DNA of 64,000 bases, taken from positions 744,001-808,000 of the forward strand of contig JBBELK010000822.1 in assembly GCA_037783545.1 (NCBI GenBank). The letters run 5' to 3'. Each line of letters starts with the position of its first letter. The stretch's first letter is position 1. The position numbers and the translations under genes are program-made. Under the pieces are notes generated by a model that did no database searches, had not been told where the DNA came from, and saw nothing but the letters and a program-made list of their open reading frames with translations. Below, one piece after another: positions 1 through 10,518 of this stretch. Origin of the DNA: Henricia sp. BOLD:AAB3569. Taxonomy: Eukaryota; Echinodermata; Asteroidea; Spinulosida; Echinasteridae.

Positions 1-160
1 CATTTGAGGTTGGAGTCTCAAGTCGAGTCATTTGAGGTTGGAGTCTCAAGTCGAGTCATTTGAGGTTGGAGTCTCAAGTCGAGTCATTTGAGGTTGGAGT
101 CTCAAGTCGAGTCATTTGAGGTTGGAGTCTCAAGTCGAGTCAGTTGAGTCTCAAGTCAAG
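1..160. repeat. 28-bp minisatellite
   Basis: Five contiguous, essentially identical 28-bp units (starting CATTTGAGGTTGGAGTCTCA) fill positions 1-140, followed by decayed GAGTC/AAGTC steps to about 160. There are no spacers between units. The array runs off the left edge, so its true length is unknown. It appears to lie inside the MITE whose right end is at about 224. Confidence 0.95.
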
Positions 161-224
161 TCAAGTCACTGAAAATCGGGACTTGAGTTGACTCGAGTCT
201 GGAGTCCGAGTAGTTAACAACCCT
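160..224. mobile_element. Right end of a hAT-like MITE (partial)
   Basis: The stretch ends in AGTTAACAACCCTG after a run of GAGTC-rich sequence. The complete element at 53576-53782 has the same kind of end (CTACAACCCTG, preceded by GACTC) and an 8-bp target duplication. By analogy this is the right end of a related element whose left end lies outside the window; the minisatellite before it would be internal. Only one end is visible, so class rests on similarity. Confidence 0.5.
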
Positions 225-931
225 GCTAGCAATGCTAATTATACTACAATAAATTACCATTCAAAGGTCAAGGTGCATGCCAATTTCGCAAAAGCAGGCT
301 GGTTATAAGGCCATTTTTATAAAGAGGCCACCTGTTTATAGTGGCCATCCGTCTTTGGCCCCGAATGCAACCTTTATAAAAGGGCCACCTTTTCCCAAGG
401 GCGGCCACTATATTTATCGTAATCAGATTTAGATAAAAAATGGAAATTCGGTTCTGCCAGTGACATTACACGATTTTTGTTTTTACAAAATTTTATCGCA
501 CCCTTTGACCAGAAAAAACCTTACACAAATGAAAGATAGAAGTGGTTCCAACTGTCTAATGCAATTATTCCACCCGAGGGTGGGGTGGAAACCATTGAGT
601 GATTTAACCGTAAATGACCCGTTGCTCCATTATTCTAACCCTGCCATCCAACCTCTGCAGACAGAACGTGGCCTTATCATTGAACATGACATTCCTCCAT
701 GTGACACGTTCAGGTTTCAATTGCTAGTGTCAGCCACACTGATGCAAATGGGACATGGTTGAGAAAATCATATTTCACTTGGTTTTCACTAGCCACATTA
801 ATGTCTGTCTATGTATGTGTGTAAAATGCATTATGCATTATAATCATGCTTTACAATGGGTGTGTTTCTAACTGTGGTTATGAGCACTACCTACATGTAC
901 TAAGCCTGTTTTGGTGATGTGATTGGTAAAT
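225..931. other. No gene seen; GGCCAC-rich patch
   Basis: No coding exon or RNA gene is recognisable. Positions 298-412 carry repeated TATAA/GGCCAC modules that recur at about 9610-9665, 47365-47560 and 48533-48590, so part of this stretch is an unclassified dispersed repeat. Confidence 0.5.
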
Positions 932-1064
932 AATAATAATAATAAAGGGGTCTTATATAGCGCACAAATCTACCAAAAAGGTACTCACGGCGCTTTACAA
1001 TATTACAGCAAAATTAAACAATTACAGTTAAAACTTGGAAACGCGTATATACGAACTACACGAA

Positions 1065-2960
1065 CTACACATATTCAGCATAAACAATCTTGAACAAATG
1101 TGTTTTAAGCTGAATTTTAAAAACATCTAAACTACGAGCATTTCTCACCATGGGTGGGAGTTTGTTCCAGAGATTTGGTGCACAATATTGAAAGGCTCGA
1201 TCTCCAAGGGTGACCTTACTACGACAAGAAGGGTAATTTAGAAGAGTGCCAGTGCTATTCCTCAAGCTATAGCGATGATTTGCTTTAACAGAGATAAGCT
1301 CAACCAGATATTTCGGGGCCAGGCCATGCAATATCTTGTACACTAAGAGCAAAATCTTAAAGTGGATTCGAGATCTTACTGGAAGCCAATGCAGATCATG
1401 TAAATATGGAGTAATGTGACAGAATTTATAGGCATTGCAAACCAACCGTGCACAGGCATTTTGTACTCGTTGAAGTTGATTAATGTTAGTTTCAGGCAAA
1501 CCATAAAACAGACTGTTACAATAATCCAGTCTGCTAGAAATGAACGCATGTATTAGTATTTCAGTACTACCTTTAGTCAAATATTTTCTAATTTGCCTAA
1601 CATTATGCAAAAAATAAAACATAATACCACAAACTCTAGAAATGTGTGTTTTCATCGTCAAACAAGTGTCAAACCAAACCCCAAGATTACGGGCAGATGC
1701 AACTGATGGAACCAACATTTTTCCAACATGAACCCCGTCTAAATTTACTTTGGCCAATTGCTGACGTGTTCCAATTACCATAAATTCAGTTTTATTTTCA
1801 TTTAAAAACAATCCATTTGTAAACAACCAATGTCTGACGTCATGTATGCAGGCCTCCATAGCCAAAATGGCCGACTCCTGACCCCCCACCTTATCAGGAG
1901 AAAATGATAAATACAATTGAGTGTCATCTGCATAGCAATGAATCTGGGGATGATGAGTCCGAACTATATCGAAAAGTGGACTACTATACAAAATAAAAAG
2001 CAAGGGACCAAGACAAGACCCCTGCGGGACACCCCAATCAAGATTAAAATCACGAGACAATTTACCATTAATTAAAACTCTCTGAGTTCTGCCTTCCAAA
2101 TATGATGAAAACCAATTAAGAGCAGTACCCGTAACACCAAATTTCTTTTGAAGTACAGATAACAAAATTTCATGATCTAATGTATCGAATGCAGCGGATA
2201 AATCGAGTAAAACCAAAAGTGATACTTGTTGACTATTCATGGCAATTAACAAATCATTTTTGACCCTCAACAAAGCGGTTTCGGTGCTATGAAATGCCCG
2301 ATAAGCCGACTGCATAGTAGGATACAAATTATTGAGATTCAAATACGAATGCAATTGTGACACTACAGCTCTCTCCAGTAACTTGGAAATGAACCGCAAG
2401 TTACTGACTGGTCGAAAATTCTTCAAACAAGGATCGAGGCCAGGTTTCTTTAAAATAGGAATAACTACTGCAGACTTCCAAATATCAGGAAAATGACCCG
2501 TAGTTAATGAACAGTTAACCAACCTAGTTATGAATGGTACTAAAACATCGAGACAATCAGTTAACAGTTTAGTAGGAATTGGATCTAAAATACATGTCTT
2601 TTTTTTCGAGCCAATAATCAATTTACGGATATTCTCCTCAGACAGTGTGCTAAAATCGGAAAACGTTGCAGACCCAGATGTCGGAATAAATGAACGGGAT
2701 GAAGATGGCGAACACTCCAGCCCAGCCAACTTCAACCTGATATCAGAAATTTTTTGTTGAAAATAATTTCCCATCGTATTAGCCAATTCTACATCATCAT
2801 TATGTGGTGGCAATACAGACATCTTATTTTGAAAAAGTGAAGTGGCAGCTTTGAAAAAATGTTTAGGATTTCTACTGTGGTCATTTAAAAATCCTGTGTA
2901 ATATTCAGTACGAGCCTTGCAGATTAAGGTAGAGACAACATTTCTTTTTAATTTAAACAA
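1065..2960 (-). CDS. LINE reverse transcriptase ORF (L2/CR1-like)
   Basis: A 631-residue reading frame without internal stops encodes the reverse transcriptase and C-terminal region of a non-LTR retrotransposon, which copies its RNA at a nicked chromosomal target. Visible motifs: the fingers region with NFRPVSNL at about 181-188, the catalytic block LLDLSAAFD at 251-259, GVPQGSCLGP at 310-319, and the active-site YADD at 343-346. Beyond lie DYCNSL, LHWLPV and the end block (NLWNKLP...FKIQLKTHLF) found in L2/CR1 proteins. The Met used as start is arbitrary: the frame stays open upstream and belongs to a longer polyprotein that joins the endonuclease frame near 3030. All catalytic aspartates are present, so this copy looks young, though it is truncated at its 5' end and cannot be autonomous. 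Confidence 0.9.
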   Translation of the reverse strand: MFKLKRNVVSTLICKARTEYYTGFLNDHSRNPKHFFKAATSLFQNKMSVLPPHNDDVELANTMGNYFQQKISDIRLKLAGLECSPSSSRSFIPTSGSATFSDFSTLSEENIRKLIIGSKKKTCILDPIPTKLLTDCLDVLVPFITRLVNCSLTTGHFPDIWKSAVVIPILKKPGLDPCLKNFRPVSNLRFISKLLERAVVSQLHSYLNLNNLYPTMQSAYRAFHSTETALLRVKNDLLIAMNSQQVSLLVLLDLSAAFDTLDHEILLSVLQKKFGVTGTALNWFSSYLEGRTQRVLINGKLSRDFNLDWGVPQGSCLGPLLFILYSSPLFDIVRTHHPQIHCYADDTQLYLSFSPDKVGGQESAILAMEACIHDVRHWLFTNGLFLNENKTEFMVIGTRQQLAKVNLDGVHVGKMLVPSVASARNLGVWFDTCLTMKTHISRVCGIMFYFLHNVRQIRKYLTKGSTEILIHAFISSRLDYCNSLFYGLPETNINQLQRVQNACARLVCNAYKFCHITPYLHDLHWLPVRSRIHFKILLLVYKILHGLAPKYLVELISVKANHRYSLRNSTGTLLNYPSCRSKVTLGDRAFQYCAPNLWNKLPPMVRNARSLDVFKIQLKTHLFKIVYAEYV

Positions 2961-2962
2961 AT

Positions 2963-3485
2963 TTAAATCATCCCGAGATGCAGTACGACGCCATTTTCTT
3001 TCAGCCTTTCGTCTCTCCTGCTTTGTTTTTTGATGTCATCATTGAACCAAGGTACACGTGGTTGAACAGAAACCCTTTTTATTTGAATCGGAGCGTGCTG
3101 ATCAATAATATCACACAAAATGTTATCATAAAGCTTGGCTTGCTCATTAAAATCATTTATGTCAAGACCTACAGCAGCATCTATATCATTGTCAGTAGCG
3201 CCAAGTACCGAATCTGAAATGGATTTCCTAAATGCATCCAGATCAATGGCACTGATTTTCCTGTACCGGTAGGTGGTTTCTTTAACCGACCAGACAGGTC
3301 TACCAAGATCAAAGTAACACATAATCGAAAAATGATCAGAAAATAAAGAAGGTACTGCCTTTAACCATTTTGTTTTGGCCCTTTCTACATGTACATGTAC
3401 TGCTGATAAGATACCAGAATTTGGTGTACTACATGGACGTGCAGTCTCGCACATGGCAGATGGAATCACGTACATGTACCCACTA
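2963..3485 (-). pseudogene. LINE endonuclease C-terminal part, frameshifted from RT
   Basis: Minus-strand frame with the end of an APE-type endonuclease, including the LFSDHFSI (SDH) motif, followed by a linker with HAPIQIKRV and VPWFNDDIK that is usual between endonuclease and RT in L2/CR1 elements. It leaves the RT frame near 3030: the linker continues as RKAERKWRRTASRDD in the RT frame, so one small indel separates the two. The catalytic N-terminal half of the nuclease is absent. Residues before about 3485 do not resemble the family. Confidence 0.75.
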
Positions 3486-3865
3486 AAAATCGTCATTGGT
3501 TGTTTCAACTGCCAAAAACACGCACACAGAAACTACACACTCCCGAAAGCAAAATGCACTGTGACAAGTACCCGGTCGTGCGCGTGCGCTTAAACACGCC
3601 TCCATTATGCGTAACGCGCGCAATTGAACAAAAGCAACCTGATGCACAGCTAGCAGTTGTACGAACCCGGTGTAGGAATGTGAATGCAAAACATGGCAAA
3701 AATGCCAAGGTCATTTTGGTGAGTTTTACCAATTTACACAAAAAGGTATTTATCAATAGGATTAAAAGCAGGTTCGGCCAGTCTTAAACGATTTGTTTAA
3801 AACCGGCTGGAGTCCTAGCCAGTTTAACGTATGTTTAAGACTGGCCAAACCTACTTTTAATTCCT
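3485..3865. mobile_element. MITE-like repeat, 'GACTGGCCAAACCTAC' family (copy 1)
   Basis: Shares blocks with about 16195-16540, 36955-37584, 60039-60488 and a fragment near 46308: the GACTGGCCAAACCTAC block, TTACACAAAAA, CGCGCGTTACGC-like and CACACAGAAAC blocks. Its right part is a hairpin (about 3765-3855) made from two inverted copies of the GACTGGCC block. The terminal repeats seen in the 37 kb and 60 kb copies are missing. It abuts the truncated 5' side of the LINE. Confidence 0.6.
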
Positions 3866-4228
3866 AATTTGAAGCTTTTTCCTGTCCAAGGATAACAGTA
3901 CCAAAGTGTTTTCGAAACAGTAATCATGCTCATTTGATACACGCTCTAAGATACAGGGCTAAATAGTACAGCAACACTACAGGGATATGATCAACGATAC
4001 AAATTTCCAAACTTATTTATACAGCCCGTGCATTTTGGGTGTAGCACCTCAAAAAATAAAAGTTTTTAGAAACATAAAAGTTATTCCCTTTCAAATGAGA
4101 CATCAACTAAACGTTGGTCGATTTTTTTTCTGTTATCGAACAATTACCGTCAATATTTCAAATTATTGGCGGTCAGCCAATAATTCAAGGCGTAGACTTG
4201 CCTCCGTGCTCAGTCTGCAATGCACAGC

Positions 4229-4354
4229 ACACAGTGCGCCCTCCGGACCGGTGGCCTGTCCAATCTGTTTTCTTCTGTTTCCTCTGTCTCAGAAGTCTTC
4301 CAAGACAGAAGAAAAGAGATTTTACAGGCCACCAGTCCAGAGGGCGCGCTGCAC
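4229..4354. mobile_element. Short hairpin MITE
   Basis: An imperfect inverted repeat: GTGCGCCCTCCGGAC and GGTGGCCTGT on the left match ACAGGCCACC and CCAGAGGGCGCG on the right, with a short TTTTCTTCTGT/ACAGAAGAAAA inner stem. About 125 bp long with no coding capacity. No clear target duplication, so class is open. Confidence 0.65.
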
Positions 4355-4359
4355 GCACC

Positions 4360-5732
4360 GCACCACGGACCAAACACGAAAAGTCAGACATTGGCAAGTC
4401 TAGGCAAGGTGCAAAAAATGCTGTATAAAAACGGTGTTTTTCACAGGGTTGCCGATGTCTTAAATACAAAATATAATTGTTTTCATTAAAATAAAGTAAA
4501 TGCTTTAAAAATTGGTTCAGGGAAAAAAAAATAATTTGCTGAAAACCACGGACCATACACTGTACATGTACACGCAGACCTGTGCGAATCCACATACAAT
4601 CGTGGATGTCCCTTTGTTCCTCTTTTGTTTGGACATAGTCTATTTTTCCTTACTCTCGTTGGTGTTGTACAGGAGCGAATCGCGGACGTTCGCTTGACAA
4701 TCGCGGACGATATTGTTCTCTTTGTTAGACCTCCCTAAAACGTCCACGATTGTTTGGGAGAACAAGCGCACGTATATCTTTAATGTACAATGTAATTGAA
4801 TGCATCTGTCAGTTGTTCAGAAGGCCAATGGCATCATGCTCTTCCGAGTTGGCCCTAATGCCCCTTTAAGATACATGTACACTTTCTGAGGCCAACTTGG
4901 CCGGCATTATGCCCTATCTTCATAAATTTAATGAGTTTTGTATACATGCATTGACATTTTGTATTACTGGAATGTACCGGTATATAACCAGTACACATTT
5001 TGAACCAAAATTTGCTGTGGTGCGCCTCCTTTTGGCTCCAGTGTCCTTTGAAAAATGGACACTGGACATAATATCCAGGGGTCTGCACACAGTACATGTA
5101 TGTACAAACAGACGTATTTTACTGTACGTAGCTCTGGAAATGAAATTATGCTGTCACAAAATGGCGGTCTCTGCATCTTGATATCTCTGTCTGAGAATGC
5201 ATGATGCTCTTGCAGTATAATACAATGTGTACATGTACACGTACATGAATTTTGCAATGACTGTCTGAAATTGAAAAATGTCTGCCTGATGGCAAAAATG
5301 ATAATCCATCCGGGGGTGTCTTAAAATCTCACTTGATAGTTTGAGATGCATTGAATATTTGACTGCACGGAATAAAACTGGTGTTATTGGCTATGGGCCC
5401 TTTTCACACTACAGTCTCTCAACCTGGGTTGAACTCAACCCATGGCGAACCCCAAGTCCGCTCCGGGCTGAATTGCAAATTTCTAACCCCTCATTTCTAC
5501 AAGGCAATTTGTCAACATTATTCTTTAGTACTGTAATTCCTGGAATTCGTCAAAAACAAACTGCAAATGATATGTACAAGTATGTACTGTGTCTTGTGAT
5601 ACTGCATGTGCATCAGGCGTAACAAGAAAAAAAGCTACAAATTACCATGTTATCGAATTTTGAGCAAACTCTTGATCAGAAGCAGGAGACAGTTGTAAAT
5701 ATTAATTGTTTTCGTATGAATAAGTGATTATA
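4360..5732. other. No gene seen; fold-back fragment
   Basis: No recognisable exon or RNA gene. About 4595-4760 shares CTCTTTTGTTTGGAC and GCGGACG-type motifs with the fold-back element at 40186-40515 and is probably a decayed relative. The remainder is unique-looking AT-rich DNA with scattered TACATGTA motifs. Confidence 0.45.
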
Positions 5733-6014
5733 GGGACCGCCTGGGTGAATAAATTTGATGCAAATGTGGACAGATGTCTACGAGTTTGGTGAATCTGGAT
5801 ACAGTAAAAAGCAACTTGGCTTCAATGGGATTCGAACCGCGGACCTTCTGCTCAACGTGCAGACGCCCTACCAGTTGGGCTACATGTATGAAGCCAACTG
5901 GTGGTCTCGAATCATGGTAGTGCAGTTGTTCCTCACTGATTGGGATTGGCCATCACGTGAGCTTAGCAAGCCCCACAGAGGGATAAACCCCTTAAAGAGA
6001 TAACCATTATTTTT
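5733..6014 (-). mobile_element. tRNA-derived SINE (family S1, tRNA-Asn-like)
   Basis: Read on minus, a leader (GGTTTATCCCTCTGTGGGGC, then AGTGAGGAACAACTGCA) precedes a tRNA-like body GTTGGCTTCATA...CTGGTAGGGCGTCTGC with a B box GGTTCGAATCCC, then a tail ending near GGCGGTCCC. Other copies are at 15965-16137, 27958-28212, 27662-27770 (tail only) and 39526-39690. The A-box region is disrupted here by ACATGTA. This is a retroposed element, not a functional tRNA gene. Confidence 0.85.
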
Positions 6015-6768
6015 TTCTTCAGTAAATAGTATTTAAGTAAGGCAATTGATGCAGCGACGCGGTTTTTCCTCCCCGCCCCCTCCATTGCACACAGATTTGC
6101 ACACAGTCCTGACAGTAAGGCCTACCGGTATAGTAAACTTGCAGAGCCGTCACAACACTGAATGTTCTGAGAGTTTTCACTCCACAAACAATGGACGCAT
6201 ATTTCAGTATTCAGCTCAGCTCAGACACGCTCTAATTCACAATCGCAATTCCTTGTTGTGTCGTGTGAGAACTAGCCACCATTGTTTCAGATGATCAAAC
6301 AACCTCATACTCACTATCATTCGATATCAGCATCGTCTGAATCTATTGCCCCGAGTACGAGGTTGAGCTGCCCGGGGAAATACATAGACTTGTTCCCATT
6401 CCCTATGTAGTCTACAGGATTGACGATCAGTCTCGAAAATGTGAGGCGCTGCGGCAATAGAGGGTGCTGTTTTAGCTGCCGCAGGAAAATTCGGTTCATG
6501 CGCATGCTTGAAATCGACGCGTGCGCTGACCATGTACATTTTGTGTAAGTACTACATGTACATGTATACATAATATGCAGTGTACGGAACTGTAGCCACA
6601 CGAAACCGAGATTTATCGATGTTTAATCATACTTTAATCTCAATCTTGAATAATAATGAATGACACATGTTTGGAAAGCTTAGTTCCTCATCTTTCATTT
6701 GATACCACTCATATGATACATACTTCACGCATGAATGAATAAAGACCGAAGCAGGGCTACCAAAAAGT

Positions 6769-6991
6769 CGTTTGCACAACGATACCTGAATTTCAAAGAA
6801 ATAATCACATACCTCAGTCAGGAAAAATGAGCCAGGGATGACAGAGATATATCCTGCATTTAAATATGGATTGAATTTCCATGTTTTTTTTACACCTGAC
6901 AAATTTTTCGCATGAATGGATTCGGAGATGGTCACGTGTGCATTAAAAACGTGCATGTTGAAATCCCTAAAATTCAGGTATCGTTGTGCAA
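6769..6991. mobile_element. Hairpin MITE
   Basis: Terminal inverted repeats of at least 22 bp: TTTGCACAACGATACCTGAA at the left and TTCAGGTATCGTTGTGCAAA at the right, about 220 bp apart. Non-coding; lies in the left part of the inverted-repeat-bounded segment. Confidence 0.75.
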
Positions 6992-8189
6992 ACAAATTTT
7001 TGGGGGCCACCAGCGGCCATTGCCGCAATGCCCCAGTGAATTGCCGTGACGCCCTTTTTAATAACATAAACCTTACGGCCACATTGGCCGACGTGCCCCT
7101 TAGCTCTGAACACTACACTTCAAATTTGCAGCAGAAATGTCTCCCGCAAAAAAATAATTCGATCATTCTTCTGAATCGCACGGCCGCACAGCCGGTCCGG
7201 TCCTGGTAGGATCCCGGTAGTAATCCGCGCACGGCACGGCTGCTTCGCTATCGCTATACATTGCGGCATGTGCTTGCATGATGGTACTAGCTGTAGCTAG
7301 CCTTTTATAAGTTGATCCAATACGTTCTCTGTGCAACATCACAAAAAGCTTGCGAAAAGCAATGTGCGTGAAAACAGTGGCTTGATAAAAGGCCAACCCG
7401 TGCCGATTGCTGTTTTCCTAACGTAAACGTTATTGGCTAGAATTTAGTACCAACGTGTCATATTATTTTTATCGACCAATCGGCATGCGTTTTACAACAC
7501 GGTCGCTACACTTTCTTGGAAACATACCGGTATGGCATGTTTTGTGTGCATGCGATATGCACTATTGCATGCAGTTGATCAGTTAGTACAAGTAGCTTGG
7601 CTGTTGATCGTAAATGAAACTTTTCGTTCATCGCAACAACCGTGTTTTGCTCGATCGTTATTTTTATGGAAACTATCTTCCACTCTCATGGATTAAGTGT
7701 ATACATGTACATGTATTTGGGAAATGAGAATACGTGTATTTTGAAATTGGAACGGTATTGTCAAATGCCAGTTCCAGCCGCGGCCGTGTTGAGCCTGCCA
7801 CTGCATGCAGCTCACAAGGTATGAAGCCATGGTCAACTTCCCAATTCTTTCCGCAGCTCAAATTCCAAAAAGAGAAAATCTGTGGGAAATCGTCATTTTA
7901 CTGAGGGAAAAAGTAGACCAAAAAGTCTTCATAGAGTTTGTGTGTATGGCTTAAGAGTTAAGTGCAGGTTTTAAAGCAGAATCCTTCTTTTCCATATTTT
8001 TAAAAAATCTGCACAAAAAAATCCTTGAGAATCTATACTACATGTATACAATGTAACACATGTAACAAGCCCTTCAAGATCCCAGGATACCGGTAGCTCT
8101 CAGATGCACCAGAAAGCTTGTAAAGTAAAAACAAAAAAACATCATCTTGAACACCATCTTCAAATTAAAGGGAAGTGACATTAAGTCAT

Positions 8190-8310
8190 CAACAAATACA
8201 CATTTTGAAAATGGCCTTGGTGCCCTTTCAATTGGCCTTGGTGCCCCCTTCTTTTTGGAGGCCTTCAAGGCCAAGTGGCCTTGCCCCTCTGAAGGTTGAG
8301 GCCTGTAGTC
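8190..8310. repeat. 'AAGGCCA/GGTGCCC' repeat fragment
   Basis: Repeated GGCCTTGGTGCCC and CAAGGCCAAGTGGCC modules, matching blocks in the hAT-like elements at 20852-21777 and 29381-30488 and a patch at 27030-27165. Probably a fragment of that family. Confidence 0.5.
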
Positions 8311-8479
8311 CTGCTTCATATTGTCTTTATTCATTCATGCGTGAAGTATGTATCATATGAGTGGTATCAAATAAAAGATGAGGAACTAAGCTTTCCAAAT
8401 ATGTGTCATTTATTATTCAAGATTGAGATTCAAGTATGATTAAACATCGATAAATCTTGGTTTCGTTTTTTCTGGGACA

Positions 8480-10228
8480 CCCTGTATACACCCTGTACAT
8501 GTACATGTAATTTGTAGTGCTGTGCAGTAAGGTGTCTCAGTTGTACTTTCCACTCATTTATACCCGAACAGGCCAAAGGTTGACTACTGTAGGTGCTTGA
8601 CAAAAGTCCAAACACACATTGTATGCCTAAACGTGTATCATACATATCAGTCTGAAATGTACTAGATCACACCATGTCTGCTTATTTACATATTTGAGAC
8701 ATGGCCATTTTTATGCACACATCCTTGTTGTATTCGTTCCTGGTGAAATATTTTTTATATTTTTTTAAAATGAATTCTTGGAACAGCACTACAGTAGGCC
8801 TACATGTATAAGTACATGTACAATGTATTTCAAAAAGAAGAATGTTGATAAACTAATATACTGTAAAAACTGCGGCAAAATTGAAAGTCAGGGGGCACCT
8901 TGGTTCATTTAAATATTCTTTGTAGTTACTCAATTGTGATACGACATAATCGGATTTTAATCATAGTGTAATAGTTGGGTCACACGCTCACTCATTTCCT
9001 TTTATTTGGCCTTGCATGTTTTGTCACAGAAAGTCTACCTTTAACTCTTGACACTCTTGTATTGTGCACTGGCAGTAAATCAAAATAACGTGATTGTATG
9101 AATATGGAAGAAAAGGAGAATGCAATGTGCATAAATGTGAAGTACATTGTACAGATCTGAGTGTAGGAAATTACAGAATGAGGGCGCTGTTTGTACATGT
9201 AGTGCGTCACATCAGGAAGACACGAGAGAAAAGTAAAGAAAAAACATAAGACTGCAAATTACTGCAGTTTCCACCCCCAGTTTTGTCATGGCTTACAACA
9301 GGAAACATGTTAAACAAACTCAAACAGCCATGGATTACAAAAGTTTCAGCAAGTTTGAGAAAAAAAGTGGAATCATTTGTCCACAGTTGAATGTGATTTT
9401 CTTGTGTTTGCCTCTTGTGACATCACAACCTTGCTCATGAATATGCATATTTGCATTAGCATTCAAGCTAAACCTTTGTTTTAACCCCCAAACAAGCTCC
9501 AAATGGGATTTTTATGACTGTAACTGAGTAGAGTAGTTTCATAGCATAGATTTCATTGATAACAATCCGTAATCATGGGGCCTTTAAGCATTATACACAT
9601 GGCATTAGGGACCAAAGATGGGTGGCCACTAAGCAGGTGGCCTGTTTATCAAGGTGGCCTTAACTTATTAAGGATTAACTACCGCTCTGCTAATTGTATT
9701 GCATACAGCGAACTAGGCAGAAAAGAACTAAAGAACACTGTATATTTAAAGATGTTCAACTTCTGGCTACACATTGTCACTAACACCAACAGTCTCTCGA
9801 ATACGGTATATCGCTTAATGAGGCGTTTATATACATGTAACTCAAATATTGTTAACTCAAAATGAATTGCTTGCATGAAATCTTTATTTGACGATACTGG
9901 TTTTTCTATGCTCTGGAATGAAACCAATCTAGATGTGCGTTTCACAAAGAGACTATCTGCAGATTTTGATCAAAGACTTAAAGACAATGCCTTACAAAAC
10001 TTGAAAAGTAGTATTTCTAATTATACTCTATGTGTACCTTTTATAAAACGATTAAATTTGATGTAAATTTTGAAAATTATCTTGTTAAACTTAACAACTT
10101 TTGTAGAACAGCATTAACACGCTTCCGTAGCGGAAATCACTGCCTACCTATGACCGAATTTTGCTATTTACCAACTGATTCGCCTTCAAATTATACCCTA
10201 TGTCCTGTGATGAATTCCATTATTTACA
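8480..10228. other. No gene seen
   Basis: AT-rich DNA without recognisable exons, RNA genes or complete mobile elements. A short GGCCAC module lies at 9610-9665. Confidence 0.4.
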
Positions 10229-10444
10229 TACATGTAAAAGCCAATATTTTCGCGTACAGATATTTTCGCGCATTTTAACATCACTGACATTTTCGCGAGT
10301 TGTTATTTTCGCGGATGGAAATTATGTTTTGTTTCAGGGATCGCCACAATTGTTGCAAACAATATTTTCGCGGGTTGTTATTTTCGCGGGCTCTGTCTGG
10401 TGCGCGAAAATAAAACCACCGCGAATATTTCAGCTTTTACAGTA
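10229..10444. mobile_element. TTTTCGCG MITE, copy 1
   Basis: About 215 bp. Left end TGTAAAAGCCAATATTTTCG, right end GAATATTTCAGCTTTTACA, forming an inverted repeat. The interior carries at least six TTTTCGCG motifs. Nearly the same sequence occurs at 32293-32516. No transposase; class not established. Confidence 0.85.
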
Positions 10445-10518
10445 CTTGTTTGTAACTCACTAAGTGGTGACAGACATGTACATGTAGCTTGATTCAGAGG
10501 TTTTACTGGCAGAGACTT

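Larger units (their letters stand above)
932..3485 (-). mobile_element. L2/CR1-like LINE, 5'-truncated
   Basis: A non-LTR retrotransposon on the minus strand. It carries the end of an APE-type endonuclease, a long reverse-transcriptase ORF, a short 3' UTR and a microsatellite tail (TTATTATT when read on minus, about 932-950) preceded by GTAAAGCGCCGTGAG and GCGCTATATAAG, typical of L2-type 3' ends. The 5' side stops near 3485, where a MITE-like repeat begins, so most of the endonuclease and any ORF1 are missing. The clade call (L2 rather than another CR1-group clade) rests on the 3' tail and RT motif style only. Confidence 0.85.
6596..8470. repeat. 1.9-kb segment bounded by 145-bp inverted repeats
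   Basis: About 6596-6742 and 8331-8470 are inverted copies of one another (for example AAACCGAGATTTATCGATG against CATCGATAAATCTTGGTTT; both include TCATATGAGTGGTATCAAAT on one strand). The right arm continues into TTTTTTCTGGGACACCCTG, a sequence frequent at ends of invertebrate mariner-like elements. The segment between holds a hairpin and no transposase-like frame. It could be a non-autonomous element or two inverted copies of a smaller one. Confidence 0.55.

Noticed and set aside
1-140. Regularly repeated 28-bp units, resembling a CRISPR array
   Set aside because: Units are contiguous without spacers and the context is eukaryotic; it is a minisatellite.
3375-3787. Several overlapping 70-95-codon frames next to the LINE
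   Set aside because: They lie in the LINE edge and an adjoining MITE-like repeat, in conflicting frames.
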